In this document: in pieces, positions 24,258 to 32,752 of the stretch
Position numbering within the stretch: the stretch's first letter is position 1
Layout of the letters: every line of letters begins with the position of its first letter
Position numbers and translations under genes: made by a program
Notes under the pieces: model-generated
Database searches by the model: none
What the model was told of the DNA's origin: nothing
The model's input: only the letters and a program-made list of their open reading frames with translations
DNA from: Pseudomonas sp.
Lineage (GTDB): Bacteria > Pseudomonadota > Gammaproteobacteria > Pseudomonadales > Pseudomonadaceae
Direction of reading: 5' to 3'
Assembly (NCBI RefSeq): GCF_002796985.1
Contig: NZ_PEKX01000007.1
Coordinates: forward strand, 124,001 to 188,000
DNA: 64,000 bases

Positions 24258-25598
24258 ATGACGACCCGTATCCTGACCGGCATCACCACCACCGGTACTC
24301 CGCACCTGGGCAACTACGCCGGCGCTATCCGCCCGGCCATCGTTGCCAGCCGCGATCCGCAGGCAGATTCCTTCTACTTCCTGGCCGACTACCACGCACT
24401 GATCAAGTGCGATGACCCGACGCGCATCCAGCGCTCGCGTCTGGAAATTGCCGCCACCTGGCTGGCCTGCGGCCTGGATGCTGACAAGGCGACTTTCTAT
24501 CGCCAGTCCGATATTCCCGAAATTCCCGAACTGACCTGGCTGCTCACCTGCGTCAGCGCCAAGGGCCTGCTCAACCGCGCCCACGCCTACAAGGCCTCGG
24601 TGGACAAGAATGTCGAGGCCGGCGAAGACCCGGACGCTGGCGTCACCATGGGCCTGTACAGCTACCCGGTGCTGATGGCCGCGGACATCCTGATGTTCAA
24701 CGCGCACAAGGTGCCGGTCGGCCGTGACCAGATCCAGCATGTGGAGATGGCCCGCGATATCGGCCAGCGCTTCAACCACCTGTTCGGCAACGGCAAGGAG
24801 CTGTTCACCCTGCCCGAGGTGGTGATCGAGGAAGACGTGGCGACCCTGCCGGGCCTGGACGGTCGCAAGATGTCCAAGAGCTACGACAACACCATTCCGC
24901 TGTTTGGCAGCGCCAAGCAGCTCAAGGACGCCGTGGCGCGCATCGTCACCGACTCCCGCGCGCCGGGCGAGCCGAAGGACCCGGACAACTCGCACCTGTT
25001 CACCCTCTACCAGGCCTTCTCCACCCACGAGCAACAGGCGGCGTTCCGCGCCGAGCTGCTCGGCGGCCTGGCCTGGGGCGAAGCCAAACAGCGCCTGTTC
25101 GAGCTGCTCGATAACGAGCTGGGCGAGGCCCGCGAGCGCTACCACGCGCTGATCACCCGCCCGGCCGACCTGGAAGATATCCTGCTGGACGGTGCTGCCA
25201 AGGCCCGTCGCACTGCCACCCCGTTCCTCGGCGAACTGCGCGAGGCCGTGGGCCTGCGCTCGTTCCGCGAGCAGGTACAAGTGGCGGGCGAAGGCAAGAA
25301 GAAGGCCGCCAAGGCGGCGCGTTTCGTCAGCTTCCGCGAGGACGACGGCTTCCGCTTCCGCCTGCTGGACGCTGCTGGCGAGCAACTGCTGCTGTCTGTC
25401 GCCTTCGCCGATGGCAAGGCTGCGGGGCAGGTGACCAAGCGCCTGCAGACCGAGGAGCTGGACCTGCACGCCGAGCTGAGTTCCTTCAGCGTGCGCCTGG
25501 ATGGCAAAGCCGTGGCCTATAGCCCGGAATTCTCCACCGACGCGGAGCGCGACGCTGCCATGCAGCGCCTGCGCGAGGCCCTCGCTCCCCAGGAGTGA
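24258..25598 (+). CDS. trpS: Tryptophanyl-tRNA synthetase with C-terminal extension
   Basis: Class Ic synthetase charging tRNA-Trp. The HIGH-like motif is GTPHLGNYAG and the KMSKS motif is GRKMSKSYDN. The catalytic and anticodon part ends near residue 333, the normal full length for bacterial TrpRS, but this protein has 446 residues. The extra 113 residues carry a short pattern (FRFRLLDAAGEQLLLSVAF) resembling YegP/DUF1508 repeats. Similar long TrpRS proteins are known in P. aeruginosa (448 residues); the role of the added domain is not established. Confidence 0.95.
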   Translation: MTTRILTGITTTGTPHLGNYAGAIRPAIVASRDPQADSFYFLADYHALIKCDDPTRIQRSRLEIAATWLACGLDADKATFYRQSDIPEIPELTWLLTCVSAKGLLNRAHAYKASVDKNVEAGEDPDAGVTMGLYSYPVLMAADILMFNAHKVPVGRDQIQHVEMARDIGQRFNHLFGNGKELFTLPEVVIEEDVATLPGLDGRKMSKSYDNTIPLFGSAKQLKDAVARIVTDSRAPGEPKDPDNSHLFTLYQAFSTHEQQAAFRAELLGGLAWGEAKQRLFELLDNELGEARERYHALITRPADLEDILLDGAAKARRTATPFLGELREAVGLRSFREQVQVAGEGKKKAAKAARFVSFREDDGFRFRLLDAAGEQLLLSVAFADGKAAGQVTKRLQTEELDLHAELSSFSVRLDGKAVAYSPEFSTDAERDAAMQRLREALAPQE

Positions 25599-25641
25599 CG
25601 GATTGGCAGGCCGGTCCGACTACCGGCCAATTGCCAAGCAA

Positions 25642-25674
25642 CGGGGGCGCCGCTAAAGTGTGCGCCCCCGTTTT
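25642..25674 (+). terminator. Terminator of trpS
   Basis: CGGGGGCGC (25642-25650) pairs with GCGCCCCCG (25662-25670), followed by TTTT, 44 bases after the trpS stop and just before zapE. Confidence 0.88.
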
Positions 25675-25693
25675 CGTTGCCTTGCTACCGATC

Positions 25694-26788
25694 ATGACGC
25701 CTCTTCAGCGCTACCAGGAAGATCTGAAACGCCCCGACTTCTTTCACGACGCGGCGCAAGCCAATGCCGTGAAGCACCTGCAACGCCTCTACGACGACCT
25801 TGTCGCTGCCGACAAGGGCAAGTCCGGACTGTTCGGCAAGCTGCTGGGCAAGAAGTCCCAGGTGCCGGTGAAGGGCCTGTATTTCTGGGGCGGCGTCGGC
25901 CGTGGCAAGACCTACCTGGTGGATACCTTCTTCGAAGCGCTGCCGTTCAAGCAGAAGATGCGCACGCACTTCCACCGCTTCATGAAGCGCGTCCATGAGG
26001 AAATGAAGACCCTCAAGGGCGAGAAGAACCCGTTGACCATCATCGGCAAGCGCTTTGCCGACGAAGCGCGGGTGATCTGCTTCGACGAGTTCTTCGTCTC
26101 CGACATTACCGACGCGATGATCCTCGCGACCCTGCTGGACGAGCTGTTCAAGAACGGCGTCAGCCTGGTAGCGACTTCCAACATCGTGCCGGACGGCCTT
26201 TACAAGGATGGCCTGCAGCGCGCCCGCTTCCTGCCGGCGATTGCGCTGGTCAAGCAGCACACCGAGGTGGTCAACGTCGACAGCGGCGTGGATTACCGAC
26301 TGCGCGCCCTGGAGCAGGCCGAGTTGTACCACTGGCCGCTGTCCGAGCAGGCCGACCAGGCCATGGCTCGTGACTTCAAGGCGTTGACTCCGGAGTGCGC
26401 TGGCGCCACCCGCGACGACGTGCTGATGATCGAGAATCGCGAAATCCGCGCGCGCCTGACCTGTGATGACGTGGCCTGGTTCGAATTCCGCGAGCTGTGC
26501 GATGGCCCGCGCAGCCAGAACGACTACATCGAACTGGCGAAGATCTTCCACGCGATCCTGATTTCCAATGTCGAGCAGATGGGCGTGGCCAAGGACGACA
26601 TGGCCCGCCGCTTCATCAACCTGGTGGACGAGTTCTACGACCGCAACGTCAAGCTGATCCTCTCCGCCGAGGTGGAGCTCAAGGATCTGTACACCGGTGG
26701 CCGCCTGGAGTTCGAATTCCAGCGCACCCTGAGCCGCCTGCTGGAAATGCAGTCCCACGAATACCTGAGCCGCCCGCACCGTCCCTGA
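25694..26788 (+). CDS. zapE: Cell division ATPase ZapE (AFG1/LACE1 family)
   Basis: A 364-residue AAA+ P-loop protein with Walker A GGVGRGKTY and Walker B VICFDEFFV. In E. coli ZapE is recruited late to the Z-ring and lowers FtsZ polymer stability; it is needed under low oxygen and heat. The ATG at 25694 (MTPLQRYQ) is chosen because upstream in-frame codons pass through the trpS terminator. It has its own terminator. Confidence 0.94.
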   Translation: MTPLQRYQEDLKRPDFFHDAAQANAVKHLQRLYDDLVAADKGKSGLFGKLLGKKSQVPVKGLYFWGGVGRGKTYLVDTFFEALPFKQKMRTHFHRFMKRVHEEMKTLKGEKNPLTIIGKRFADEARVICFDEFFVSDITDAMILATLLDELFKNGVSLVATSNIVPDGLYKDGLQRARFLPAIALVKQHTEVVNVDSGVDYRLRALEQAELYHWPLSEQADQAMARDFKALTPECAGATRDDVLMIENREIRARLTCDDVAWFEFRELCDGPRSQNDYIELAKIFHAILISNVEQMGVAKDDMARRFINLVDEFYDRNVKLILSAEVELKDLYTGGRLEFEFQRTLSRLLEMQSHEYLSRPHRP

Positions 26789-26802
26789 CGGTTCGGTGAA
26801 CG

Positions 26803-26830
26803 AAAAGGCTGCCCTCGGGCAGCCTTCTTC
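26803..26830 (+). terminator. Terminator of zapE
   Basis: AAAAGGCTGCCC TC GGGCAGCCTTCTT: an 8-bp stem with CTCG loop and a slightly interrupted T-tract. Confidence 0.85.
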
Positions 26831-26843
26831 GTTTGTGCTGTTC

Positions 26844-26919
26844 GTAGGAGCGAGCTTGCTCGCGAATTGCCTGGCGCCGGAGCTGCCGGTGATATGTTCG
26901 CGAGCAAGCTCGCTCCTAC
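26844..26919 (+). repeat. REP pair (BIME-like)
   Basis: Two complete REP copies face each other at 26844-26866 and 26897-26919, separated by 30 bases, between the zapE terminator and the 3' end of the minus-strand gene. Each is itself a palindrome with core GAGCGAGCTTGCTCGC; the second reads GAGCAAGCTCGCTC. Confidence 0.9.
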
Positions 26920-26929
26920 AGGTAAAGAA

Positions 26930-27895
26930 TCAGCGCTGCGCCATTTCCTGCTGCGCCTTCTTCAGCAATTGCTGGGCGTGGACGACTTCCAGCGCCTCCA
27001 TGGCATTGATCGGTTTGATCGCCACGGCTTTCTTCAGTTGCTCCAGCGCCTTCTGTTCCTCGTCCTCGCCGTACACATAGCCCAGCGCGTTGGCGTATTC
27101 GTAGTGGCCGATGGGCAGATCGTCGGAAGCGCGGAAGGAGCGGGCGAAGTACTGCTCCATCTTGTCGGCGCTGACCCCGTAGGTCATCTTGCCCACCAGC
27201 TTGCCGACCTTGCGGATCACGCCAGCCTCATAGCCGCCGTAGAGCGCCAGGGCGAACGGCTGGTTCGGCTGCTGGGCCAGCAGGCCGTCCAGTTCCTTGG
27301 GAATCTCGCGGGTGTAGCCGCGCTTGAGCACCACCGGCACTGGCAGGTCCTCGGCCAGGCGCGCCTTGGCATAGGCGCGGCCGAACTGGGCGATAGGGTC
27401 GGCGTTGAGCAGCGGACCGGCCTCGTCGGTGTAGCGGATGACTTCCTCCAGCAGGCGCTGCTTCTCGTCCTGGTTCGGCGCGAGGAACAGGGCGTAGAGC
27501 ACCTGGGCGAACATGCCCGGCACCTGCCCGCCGACGCCCAATGCGAGGCCGTCCTTCTTGGCCTGGGCGAAGTCACCACGGAACACCTTGCGCCACACGT
27601 CCTGCAGCTTCTCGGCGTAGACCTGCGCCTCTTCCGGCTTGCCGCTGAAACCGGTGCCGGCGATCACGGTCTTCTCCAGGGCTTCGGGATGCTTCGTGGC
27701 CATGGTCACCACCCAGTCCGCATCCGGGAAGGGGTAGTTGGCGCCGAAGCCTCGGGTCAGCCGCGGCCAGGCCTCACGCAGCTTGTCGCCGCTGTAGTCG
27801 AAGGCGCTCTGGTCGTAGGGGAAGGGTTTCCAGGTGTCGTCCGCCACAGCGTTCAGGCTGAAGACGGCCAGCAGGGCAAGCAGAAAGCGGCGCAT
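26930..27895 (-). CDS. Predicted periplasmic protein of unknown function
   Basis: A 321-residue protein with a Sec signal peptide (MRRFLLALLAVFSLNAVA, likely cut before DDTWKP). The mature part is soluble, rich in Ala, Leu and charged residues, mostly helical by eye, and ends in a TPR-like helical pair (EQKALEQLKKAVAIKP then ALEVVHAQQLLKKAQ). I see no catalytic motif or lipobox. It stands alone between a REP pair and the divergent region of a GlxA-type regulator. In P. aeruginosa a hypothetical gene lies at the same place. A helical scaffold or binding role is possible but unproved. Confidence 0.8.
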   Translation of the reverse strand: MRRFLLALLAVFSLNAVADDTWKPFPYDQSAFDYSGDKLREAWPRLTRGFGANYPFPDADWVVTMATKHPEALEKTVIAGTGFSGKPEEAQVYAEKLQDVWRKVFRGDFAQAKKDGLALGVGGQVPGMFAQVLYALFLAPNQDEKQRLLEEVIRYTDEAGPLLNADPIAQFGRAYAKARLAEDLPVPVVLKRGYTREIPKELDGLLAQQPNQPFALALYGGYEAGVIRKVGKLVGKMTYGVSADKMEQYFARSFRASDDLPIGHYEYANALGYVYGEDEEQKALEQLKKAVAIKPINAMEALEVVHAQQLLKKAQQEMAQR

Positions 27896-27986
27896 GGCGA
27901 TATCCCGTTGGGTTCTTGTTGTCGAAAACTGCCCAGATCATAGGGCGGCACCCGAGTCCATGAACCCATCCTAGGGATGGCCTGTT

Positions 27987-28985
27987 TCAGGTTTCCTTTT
28001 GTTCGTACTGGCGCCGGTAATGATTCGGCGACAGCCCGGTGTGCTGTCTGAACAGGCGGGCGAAGAAGCTGGCATCGTCGTAGCCGACTTCGTAGCTGAT
28101 GGTCTTGATGCTCTTGCGGCTGGTGGAAAGCAGGTTGCGTGCGGTCTCGATGCGCAGCCGCTGCAGGTAATGCAGCGGCTTGTCGCCAGTGGCCGCCTGG
28201 AAGCGCCGCATGAAATTGCGGATGCTCATGCCGTGCTCGCGGGCGACGTCCTCGAAGCGGAACTTGTCGCAGAAGTGTTCTTCCAGCCAATGCTGGATCT
28301 GCAGGATCGCCGGGTCGTGGTGCAGTTTCTGCCCACCGAAACCCAGGCGGCCCGGCGTGTAGCTTCGTTGCACCTCATAGAGGATGTCGCGGGCCACGCC
28401 CTGGGCCACGGCGGCGCCGCAGAAATGCTCGATCAGGTAGATATACAGGTCGCGCACCGAGGTCAGGCCGCTGGCGCTGTAGATGTTGTCGGCGTCGGCG
28501 ATGTGCTTGTCCTGGTTGAGCAGCACCCTGGGATAACGCTCGGCGAATTCGCGGAAGAAGCGCCAGTAGGTGGTCGCTTCCTTGCCGTCCAGCAGGCCCG
28601 CCTCGGCCAGCCAGAACACCCCGGACACTTCTCCGCAGAGTACGCAGCCCGCTGCGTGGCGCTCGCGCAGCCAGGGCATTACCTGCGGGTACAGCGTGAG
28701 CAGTTCGTCGAAGTCGCCCCAGAAGGCTGGGAGGATGACCAGCTCCGGATCGTCCAGGGCGCCGTGCACGGGCAGCAGGTCGCCGCTGAAGCTCATCACT
28801 GGCTGGCCGTCGGGGCTGACGATGCGGGTCTCGAAGCTGGGCTGCAGGCCGAGGCCCTGTTGGCGGCCATGGCGCAGGGCGGCCATGTGGAAGAAATCCT
28901 TGGCCTGCATCAGCGTGGAGCCGAAGACGCCATGGGTGGCGAGAATGCTGACACGGCGCAGCACTCGGGAAGCTGGATTGGGCAT
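27987..28985 (-). CDS. GlxA-type transcriptional regulator (DJ-1/PfpI + AraC HTH)
   Basis: A 332-residue regulator. Residues about 10-190 form a DJ-1/PfpI-like amidase domain with the elbow VLCGEVSGVFWLAEAGLLDG; the C-terminal 100 residues hold two helix-turn-helices of the AraC/XylS family (ISYEVGYDDASFFARLFRQH and LSPNHYRRQY). Such proteins (GbdR, CdhR, ArgR relatives) usually activate catabolic genes in response to small metabolites. It is divergent from an acyl-CoA dehydrogenase gene 162 bp away, its most likely target. Confidence 0.9.
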   Translation of the reverse strand: MPNPASRVLRRVSILATHGVFGSTLMQAKDFFHMAALRHGRQQGLGLQPSFETRIVSPDGQPVMSFSGDLLPVHGALDDPELVILPAFWGDFDELLTLYPQVMPWLRERHAAGCVLCGEVSGVFWLAEAGLLDGKEATTYWRFFREFAERYPRVLLNQDKHIADADNIYSASGLTSVRDLYIYLIEHFCGAAVAQGVARDILYEVQRSYTPGRLGFGGQKLHHDPAILQIQHWLEEHFCDKFRFEDVAREHGMSIRNFMRRFQAATGDKPLHYLQRLRIETARNLLSTSRKSIKTISYEVGYDDASFFARLFRQHTGLSPNHYRRQYEQKET

Positions 28986-29147
28986 CGGTTCTTGTACTTC
29001 TTATGGATGTCTTGGCATGACGCTAAAGCGGTCATGCTGCGGCTGGATCGTCTTATTTTTTGGCGAAAGTGTCCAGTGCAGAGCGGTTCATGCTGGCCTA
29101 CAGTCGGCATTCCAATAATTCCTACAATCGATTCGCAGGTGCACCGC

Positions 29148-30284
29148 ATGATTCCTAGAACCCTGTTCAGTTCCGACCACGAGCTGTTCCGCGACAGCGT
29201 CCGCAAGTTTCTTGAACAGGAGGCGGTGCCCTTCCATGCCCAGTGGGAAAAGGACGGTCACATCGACCGTCAGCTGTGGAACAAGGCCGGTGAAGCCGGG
29301 ATGCTCTGCTCGCACCTGCCCGAGGCCTATGGCGGCATGGCGGCGGATTTTCTCTACAGCGCCGTGGTGATCGAGGAGGTTGGCCGCCTGGGCCTGACCG
29401 GCATCGGTTTCTCCTTGCATTCGGACATCGTTGCGCCCTACATCCTTCACTACGGCAGCGAGGAGCTGAAGCAGCGCTACCTGCCGAAGCTGATCTCCGG
29501 CGAGATGGTATCGGCCATCGCCATGACCGAGCCGGGTGCCGGTTCCGACCTGCAGGGCGTGAAGACCACTGCGGTGCTGGAGGGTGACGAGTACGTGATT
29601 AACGGCTCGAAGACGTTCATCACCAACGGCTGGCTGGCCGATCTGGTGATCGTGGTCGCCAAGACCGACCCCAAGGCTGGCGCCAAGGGCACCAGCCTGT
29701 TCCTGGTGGAGGCCGGCACGCCGGGCTTCAGCAAGGGCAAGCGCCTGGAAAAGGTCGGCATGAAGGCCCAGGACACCTCCGAGCTGTTCTTCCAGGACGT
29801 GCGAATTCCCAAGGAAAACCTGCTGGGCAAGGACGGGCAGGGGTTCATCTACCTGATGCAGGAGCTGCCCCAGGAGCGCCTGACCGTGGCCCTTGGTGCG
29901 TTGGCCTCGGCCGAGGCGGCGTTGAAATGGACGCTGGACTACACCCGCGATCGCAAGGCCTTCGGAAAATCCGTCGCGGACTTCCAGAACACGCGCTTCA
30001 AGCTCGCGGAAATGGCCACCGAAATCCAGGTCGGCCGCGTCTTCGTCGACCGCTGCCTGGAGCAGCACCTGGAGGGCAAGCTGGATGTGCCCACGGCGGC
30101 GATGGCCAAGTACTGGACCACCGACCTGCAGTGCAAGGTCCTCGATGAGTGCGTGCAGTTGCACGGCGGCTACGGCTTCATGTGGGAGTACCCGATTGCC
30201 CGAGCCTGGGCCGATGCGCGGGTGCAACGCATCTATGCCGGCACCAACGAAATCATGAAGGAGATCATCGCCCGCGCGCTGTAA
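29148..30284 (+). CDS. Acyl-CoA dehydrogenase
   Basis: A 378-residue flavoenzyme of the acyl-CoA dehydrogenase family: FAD/substrate motifs AMTEPGAGSDLQG and FITNGWLADLVIV, dimer and CoA contacts in DRKAFGKS, and the C-terminal signature YAGTNEIMKEII. The catalytic Glu of short and medium chain enzymes (YEGT) is replaced by Ala (YAGT), as in long-chain and isovaleryl types, where the base is a Glu in a segment like LPQERL, present here. It likely oxidises a branched or long acyl-CoA. ATG 29148 gives the standard length. Confidence 0.92.
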   Translation: MIPRTLFSSDHELFRDSVRKFLEQEAVPFHAQWEKDGHIDRQLWNKAGEAGMLCSHLPEAYGGMAADFLYSAVVIEEVGRLGLTGIGFSLHSDIVAPYILHYGSEELKQRYLPKLISGEMVSAIAMTEPGAGSDLQGVKTTAVLEGDEYVINGSKTFITNGWLADLVIVVAKTDPKAGAKGTSLFLVEAGTPGFSKGKRLEKVGMKAQDTSELFFQDVRIPKENLLGKDGQGFIYLMQELPQERLTVALGALASAEAALKWTLDYTRDRKAFGKSVADFQNTRFKLAEMATEIQVGRVFVDRCLEQHLEGKLDVPTAAMAKYWTTDLQCKVLDECVQLHGGYGFMWEYPIARAWADARVQRIYAGTNEIMKEIIARAL

Positions 30285-30296
30285 ATGCCCATTCCT

Positions 30297-30373
30297 GTAG
30301 GAGCGAGCTTGCTCGCGAAGCGTCTGACGCCGCCAGCGCCCGACTAACCGTTCGCGAACAAGCTCGCTCCTTC
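30297..30373 (+). repeat. REP pair (BIME-like)
   Basis: REP copies at 30297-30319 and, inverted, 30351-30373, separated by 31 bases, fill the gap between the convergent acyl-CoA dehydrogenase and aldo/keto reductase genes. No separate terminator is visible, so the pair may itself act as the 3' end structure. Confidence 0.9.
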
Positions 30374-30384
30374 AAAGGAGGGGT

Positions 30385-31422
30385 TTATGGCGCCGGGTTC
30401 GGCTGGTCCTTGTGGATCGCTTCGATATCGGCCAGCACCTCGTCAGAGAGCTTCAGGTCGAAGCTGTCTAAGTTGACTTCCAGCTGTTCGAGGTTGGTGG
30501 CGCCGATGATATTGCTGGTCACGAACGGCCGGCTGGTGACGAAGGCCAGGGCCATCTGCGCCGGGTCCAGGCCGTGCTCGCGAGCCAGGCTCACGTAACG
30601 GTCGCAGGCAGCCTCGCTCTGCGGATTGGTGTAGCGGGTGAAGCGGCTGAACAGGCTGATGCGCGCATTGGCTGGGCGCGCGCCGCCGAAGTACTTGCCC
30701 GAAAGCATGCCAAAGGCCAGGGGCGAGTAGGCGAGGAGGCCGATCTGCTCGCGGATGGCAATTTCCGCAAGGCCTACCTCGAAGCTGCGGTTGAGCAAGT
30801 TGTAGGGGTTCTGGATCGACACGGCGCGTGGCCAGCCGCGCTCCTGGGCGATCTGCAGGAAGCGCATGGTGCCCCAGGGCGTCTCGTTGGACAGGCCGAT
30901 ATGGCGGATCTTGCCGGCGCGGACCTGCTCGTCGAGGGCTTCCAGGGTGTCCTCCAGCGCCGTGAAGCCTTCTTCCTTGTGCTGATAGCCCAACTGGCCG
31001 AAGAAGTTGGTGCTGCGCTCGGGCCAGTGCAACTGGTAGAGGTCGATCCAGTCGGTCTGCAGGCGCTTGAGGCTGCCATCCAGCGCCGCAACGATATTCT
31101 TGCGGTCCTGTTTCGGCTGGCCGTCACGGATATGGCTGATGGAGTTTCCGGGGCCGGCGATCTTGCTGGCGAGCACCCAGTCGGCGCGATCGCCACGTTG
31201 GGTGAACCAGTTGCCGATGATCTGTTCGGTGCGGGTGTAGGTTTCCGCGCGCGGCGGAACCGGATACATCTCGGCAGTATCGATGAAATTCAGACCAGCG
31301 GCCTTGGCTCGCTCGATCTGCGCGAAGGCTTCGCTTTGCGTGTTCTGCTCGCCCCAGGTCATGGTTCCCAGGCACAAGGCGCTGACTTTCAGTTCGGTGC
31401 GGCCGAGCGGGCGGTACTCCAT
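30385..31422 (-). CDS. Aldo/keto reductase, Tas family
   Basis: A 345-residue NADPH-dependent AKR of the Tas/YghZ-like type starting MEYRPLGRTELKVSALCLGT. The catalytic set is visible: Asp and Tyr in DTAEMYP, Lys in LASKIAG and His in YQLHWPE. The C-terminal NADP-binding stretch is NIIGATNLEQLE. The substrate is unknown. It is convergent to the acyl-CoA dehydrogenase and divergent from rplM. Confidence 0.92.
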   Translation of the reverse strand: MEYRPLGRTELKVSALCLGTMTWGEQNTQSEAFAQIERAKAAGLNFIDTAEMYPVPPRAETYTRTEQIIGNWFTQRGDRADWVLASKIAGPGNSISHIRDGQPKQDRKNIVAALDGSLKRLQTDWIDLYQLHWPERSTNFFGQLGYQHKEEGFTALEDTLEALDEQVRAGKIRHIGLSNETPWGTMRFLQIAQERGWPRAVSIQNPYNLLNRSFEVGLAEIAIREQIGLLAYSPLAFGMLSGKYFGGARPANARISLFSRFTRYTNPQSEAACDRYVSLAREHGLDPAQMALAFVTSRPFVTSNIIGATNLEQLEVNLDSFDLKLSDEVLADIEAIHKDQPNPAP

Positions 31423-31599
31423 GCAGGTCTCCTCATGAAAACAAGTGCGTCATACAGTTGAAAATTCTGCCGGAATCTGCATAATTCCGCAGCCTTTCAT
31501 CGGTGGGGGATGCCAAAGCCTGCCGATTGATACATCTAGTCGTTACGGACGCACACCGACCCGAGCCCCAATTCGTGTCTGTCTTCGGCTGTCCTTGAC

Positions 31600-31628
31600 T
31601 TGTCAAGGCAACCACTGTCCAGTAAGAT
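31600..31628 (+). promoter_or_regulatory. Sigma-70 promoter for rplM-rpsI
   Basis: TTGTCA (31600-31605), a 17-bp spacer and TAAGAT (31623-31628), 40 bases before the rplM ATG. The short leader after it could carry an L13 autoregulatory structure, but I cannot fold one convincingly by eye. Confidence 0.6.
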
Positions 31629-31667
31629 TCGCCGTCTTATTTTCAGGCGGCCCCTGAGGCTATACGA

Positions 31668-32096
31668 ATGAAAACTTATACCGCGAAACCAGAAACTGTT
31701 AAGCGCGACTGGTTCGTCGTCGACGCTGCTGGCCTGACCCTGGGTCGTCTGGCTACCGAGATTGCTACCCGCCTGCGCGGCAAGCACAAGCCGGAATACA
31801 CCCCGCACGTTGACACCGGCGACTACATCGTCGTCATCAACGCCGAGCAGGTTCGTGTCACTGGCGCCAAAGCTACCGACAAGATGTACTACCATCACTC
31901 GGGCTTCCCGGGCGGTATCAAGTCGATCAACTTCGAGAAGCTGATCGCCAAGGCTCCTGAGCGCGTCATCGAAACTGCCGTCAAAGGCATGCTGCCGAAG
32001 AACCCGCTGGGCCGCGACATGTACCGCAAGCTGAAAGTGTACAAGGGTGCCAACCACCCGCACACCGCTCAGCAGCCTCAAGAACTGAAGATTTAA
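31668..32096 (+). CDS. rplM: 50S ribosomal protein L13
   Basis: The 142-residue product is standard L13 (KTYTAKPETVKRDWFVVDA; YHHSGFPGGIKS). It binds 23S rRNA early in large-subunit assembly, and in E. coli it represses its own operon. It is followed after 14 bp by rpsI, the universal bacterial pair. Codon use is strongly biased as expected for a ribosomal protein. Confidence 0.98.
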   Translation: MKTYTAKPETVKRDWFVVDAAGLTLGRLATEIATRLRGKHKPEYTPHVDTGDYIVVINAEQVRVTGAKATDKMYYHHSGFPGGIKSINFEKLIAKAPERVIETAVKGMLPKNPLGRDMYRKLKVYKGANHPHTAQQPQELKI

Positions 32097-32110
32097 CGGG
32101 ATAGCTCATC

Positions 32111-32503
32111 ATGTCGGCGACTCAAAATTACGGCACTGGCCGTCGTAAGACCGCTACCGCTCGCGTCTTCCTGCGTCCGGGCACTGGCAAAATCTCCATC
32201 AACAACCGCTCCATCGAGCAGTTCTTCGGTCGTGAGACCGCTCGCATGGTTGTCCGTCAGCCGCTCGAGCTGACCGAGAACACCGAGAAGTTCGATATCT
32301 ACGTGACCGTTGTTGGCGGTGGCGTAAGCGGCCAGGCCGGTGCGATCCGTCACGGTATCACCCGCGCTCTGATCGAGTACGACGAGACCCTGCGCAGCTC
32401 GCTGCGTAAGGCCGGCTACGTCACTCGCGACGCTCGCGAAGTTGAACGTAAGAAAGTCGGTCTGCGTAAGGCGCGTAAGCGTCCGCAGTACTCCAAGCGT
32501 TAA
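32111..32503 (+). CDS. rpsI: 30S ribosomal protein S9
   Basis: The 130-residue product has the S9 signature GGGVSGQAGAIRHGI and a basic C-terminal tail ending in KRPQYSKR that reaches the decoding-site tRNA. It is second in the rplM-rpsI operon, ended by a strong terminator. Confidence 0.98.
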   Translation: MSATQNYGTGRRKTATARVFLRPGTGKISINNRSIEQFFGRETARMVVRQPLELTENTEKFDIYVTVVGGGVSGQAGAIRHGITRALIEYDETLRSSLRKAGYVTRDAREVERKKVGLRKARKRPQYSKR

Positions 32504-32513
32504 TACGACGCTT

Positions 32514-32553
32514 CGAAAAAAACGCCCAGTTCTTTTGGACTGGGCGTTTTTTT
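32514..32553 (+). terminator. Terminator of rplM-rpsI
   Basis: ACGCCCAGT (32522-32530) pairs with ACTGGGCGT (32539-32547), flanked by an A-tract and T7. Confidence 0.93.
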
Positions 32554-32643
32554 ATGTCTTCAATAAGTTCGTGCGGCAAGGTGTCGCATCTGCGCAGGCC
32601 GCGCGGCGCAAGGGTTCCAAGGGTTGCGTAACAGGCTATTACC

Positions 32644-32672
32644 TTGTCATCACAGGGGCTTTTCTTTACCAT
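32644..32672 (+). promoter_or_regulatory. Candidate promoter for petABC
   Basis: TTGTCA (32644-32649), 17-bp spacer and TACCAT (32667-32672), 80 bases before petA. The leader after it is T-rich. Confidence 0.55.
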
Positions 32673-32752
32673 TTGGCGAATTTTTTGCGCGGCTCGAATT
32701 TTTACTTAAAAGCCTGAATTGAACAGGCTTGAAGCTGATGGGAGACGACTGA

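Noticed and set aside
23556..25469. 637-codon minus-strand frame opposite the hydrolase and trpS
   Set aside because: Spans two unrelated plus-strand genes and their spacer; antisense artefact.
27999..29147. Upstream extension of the acyl-CoA dehydrogenase frame by 383 codons
   Set aside because: It runs antisense through the GlxA-type regulator; family alignment begins at the ATG at 29148.
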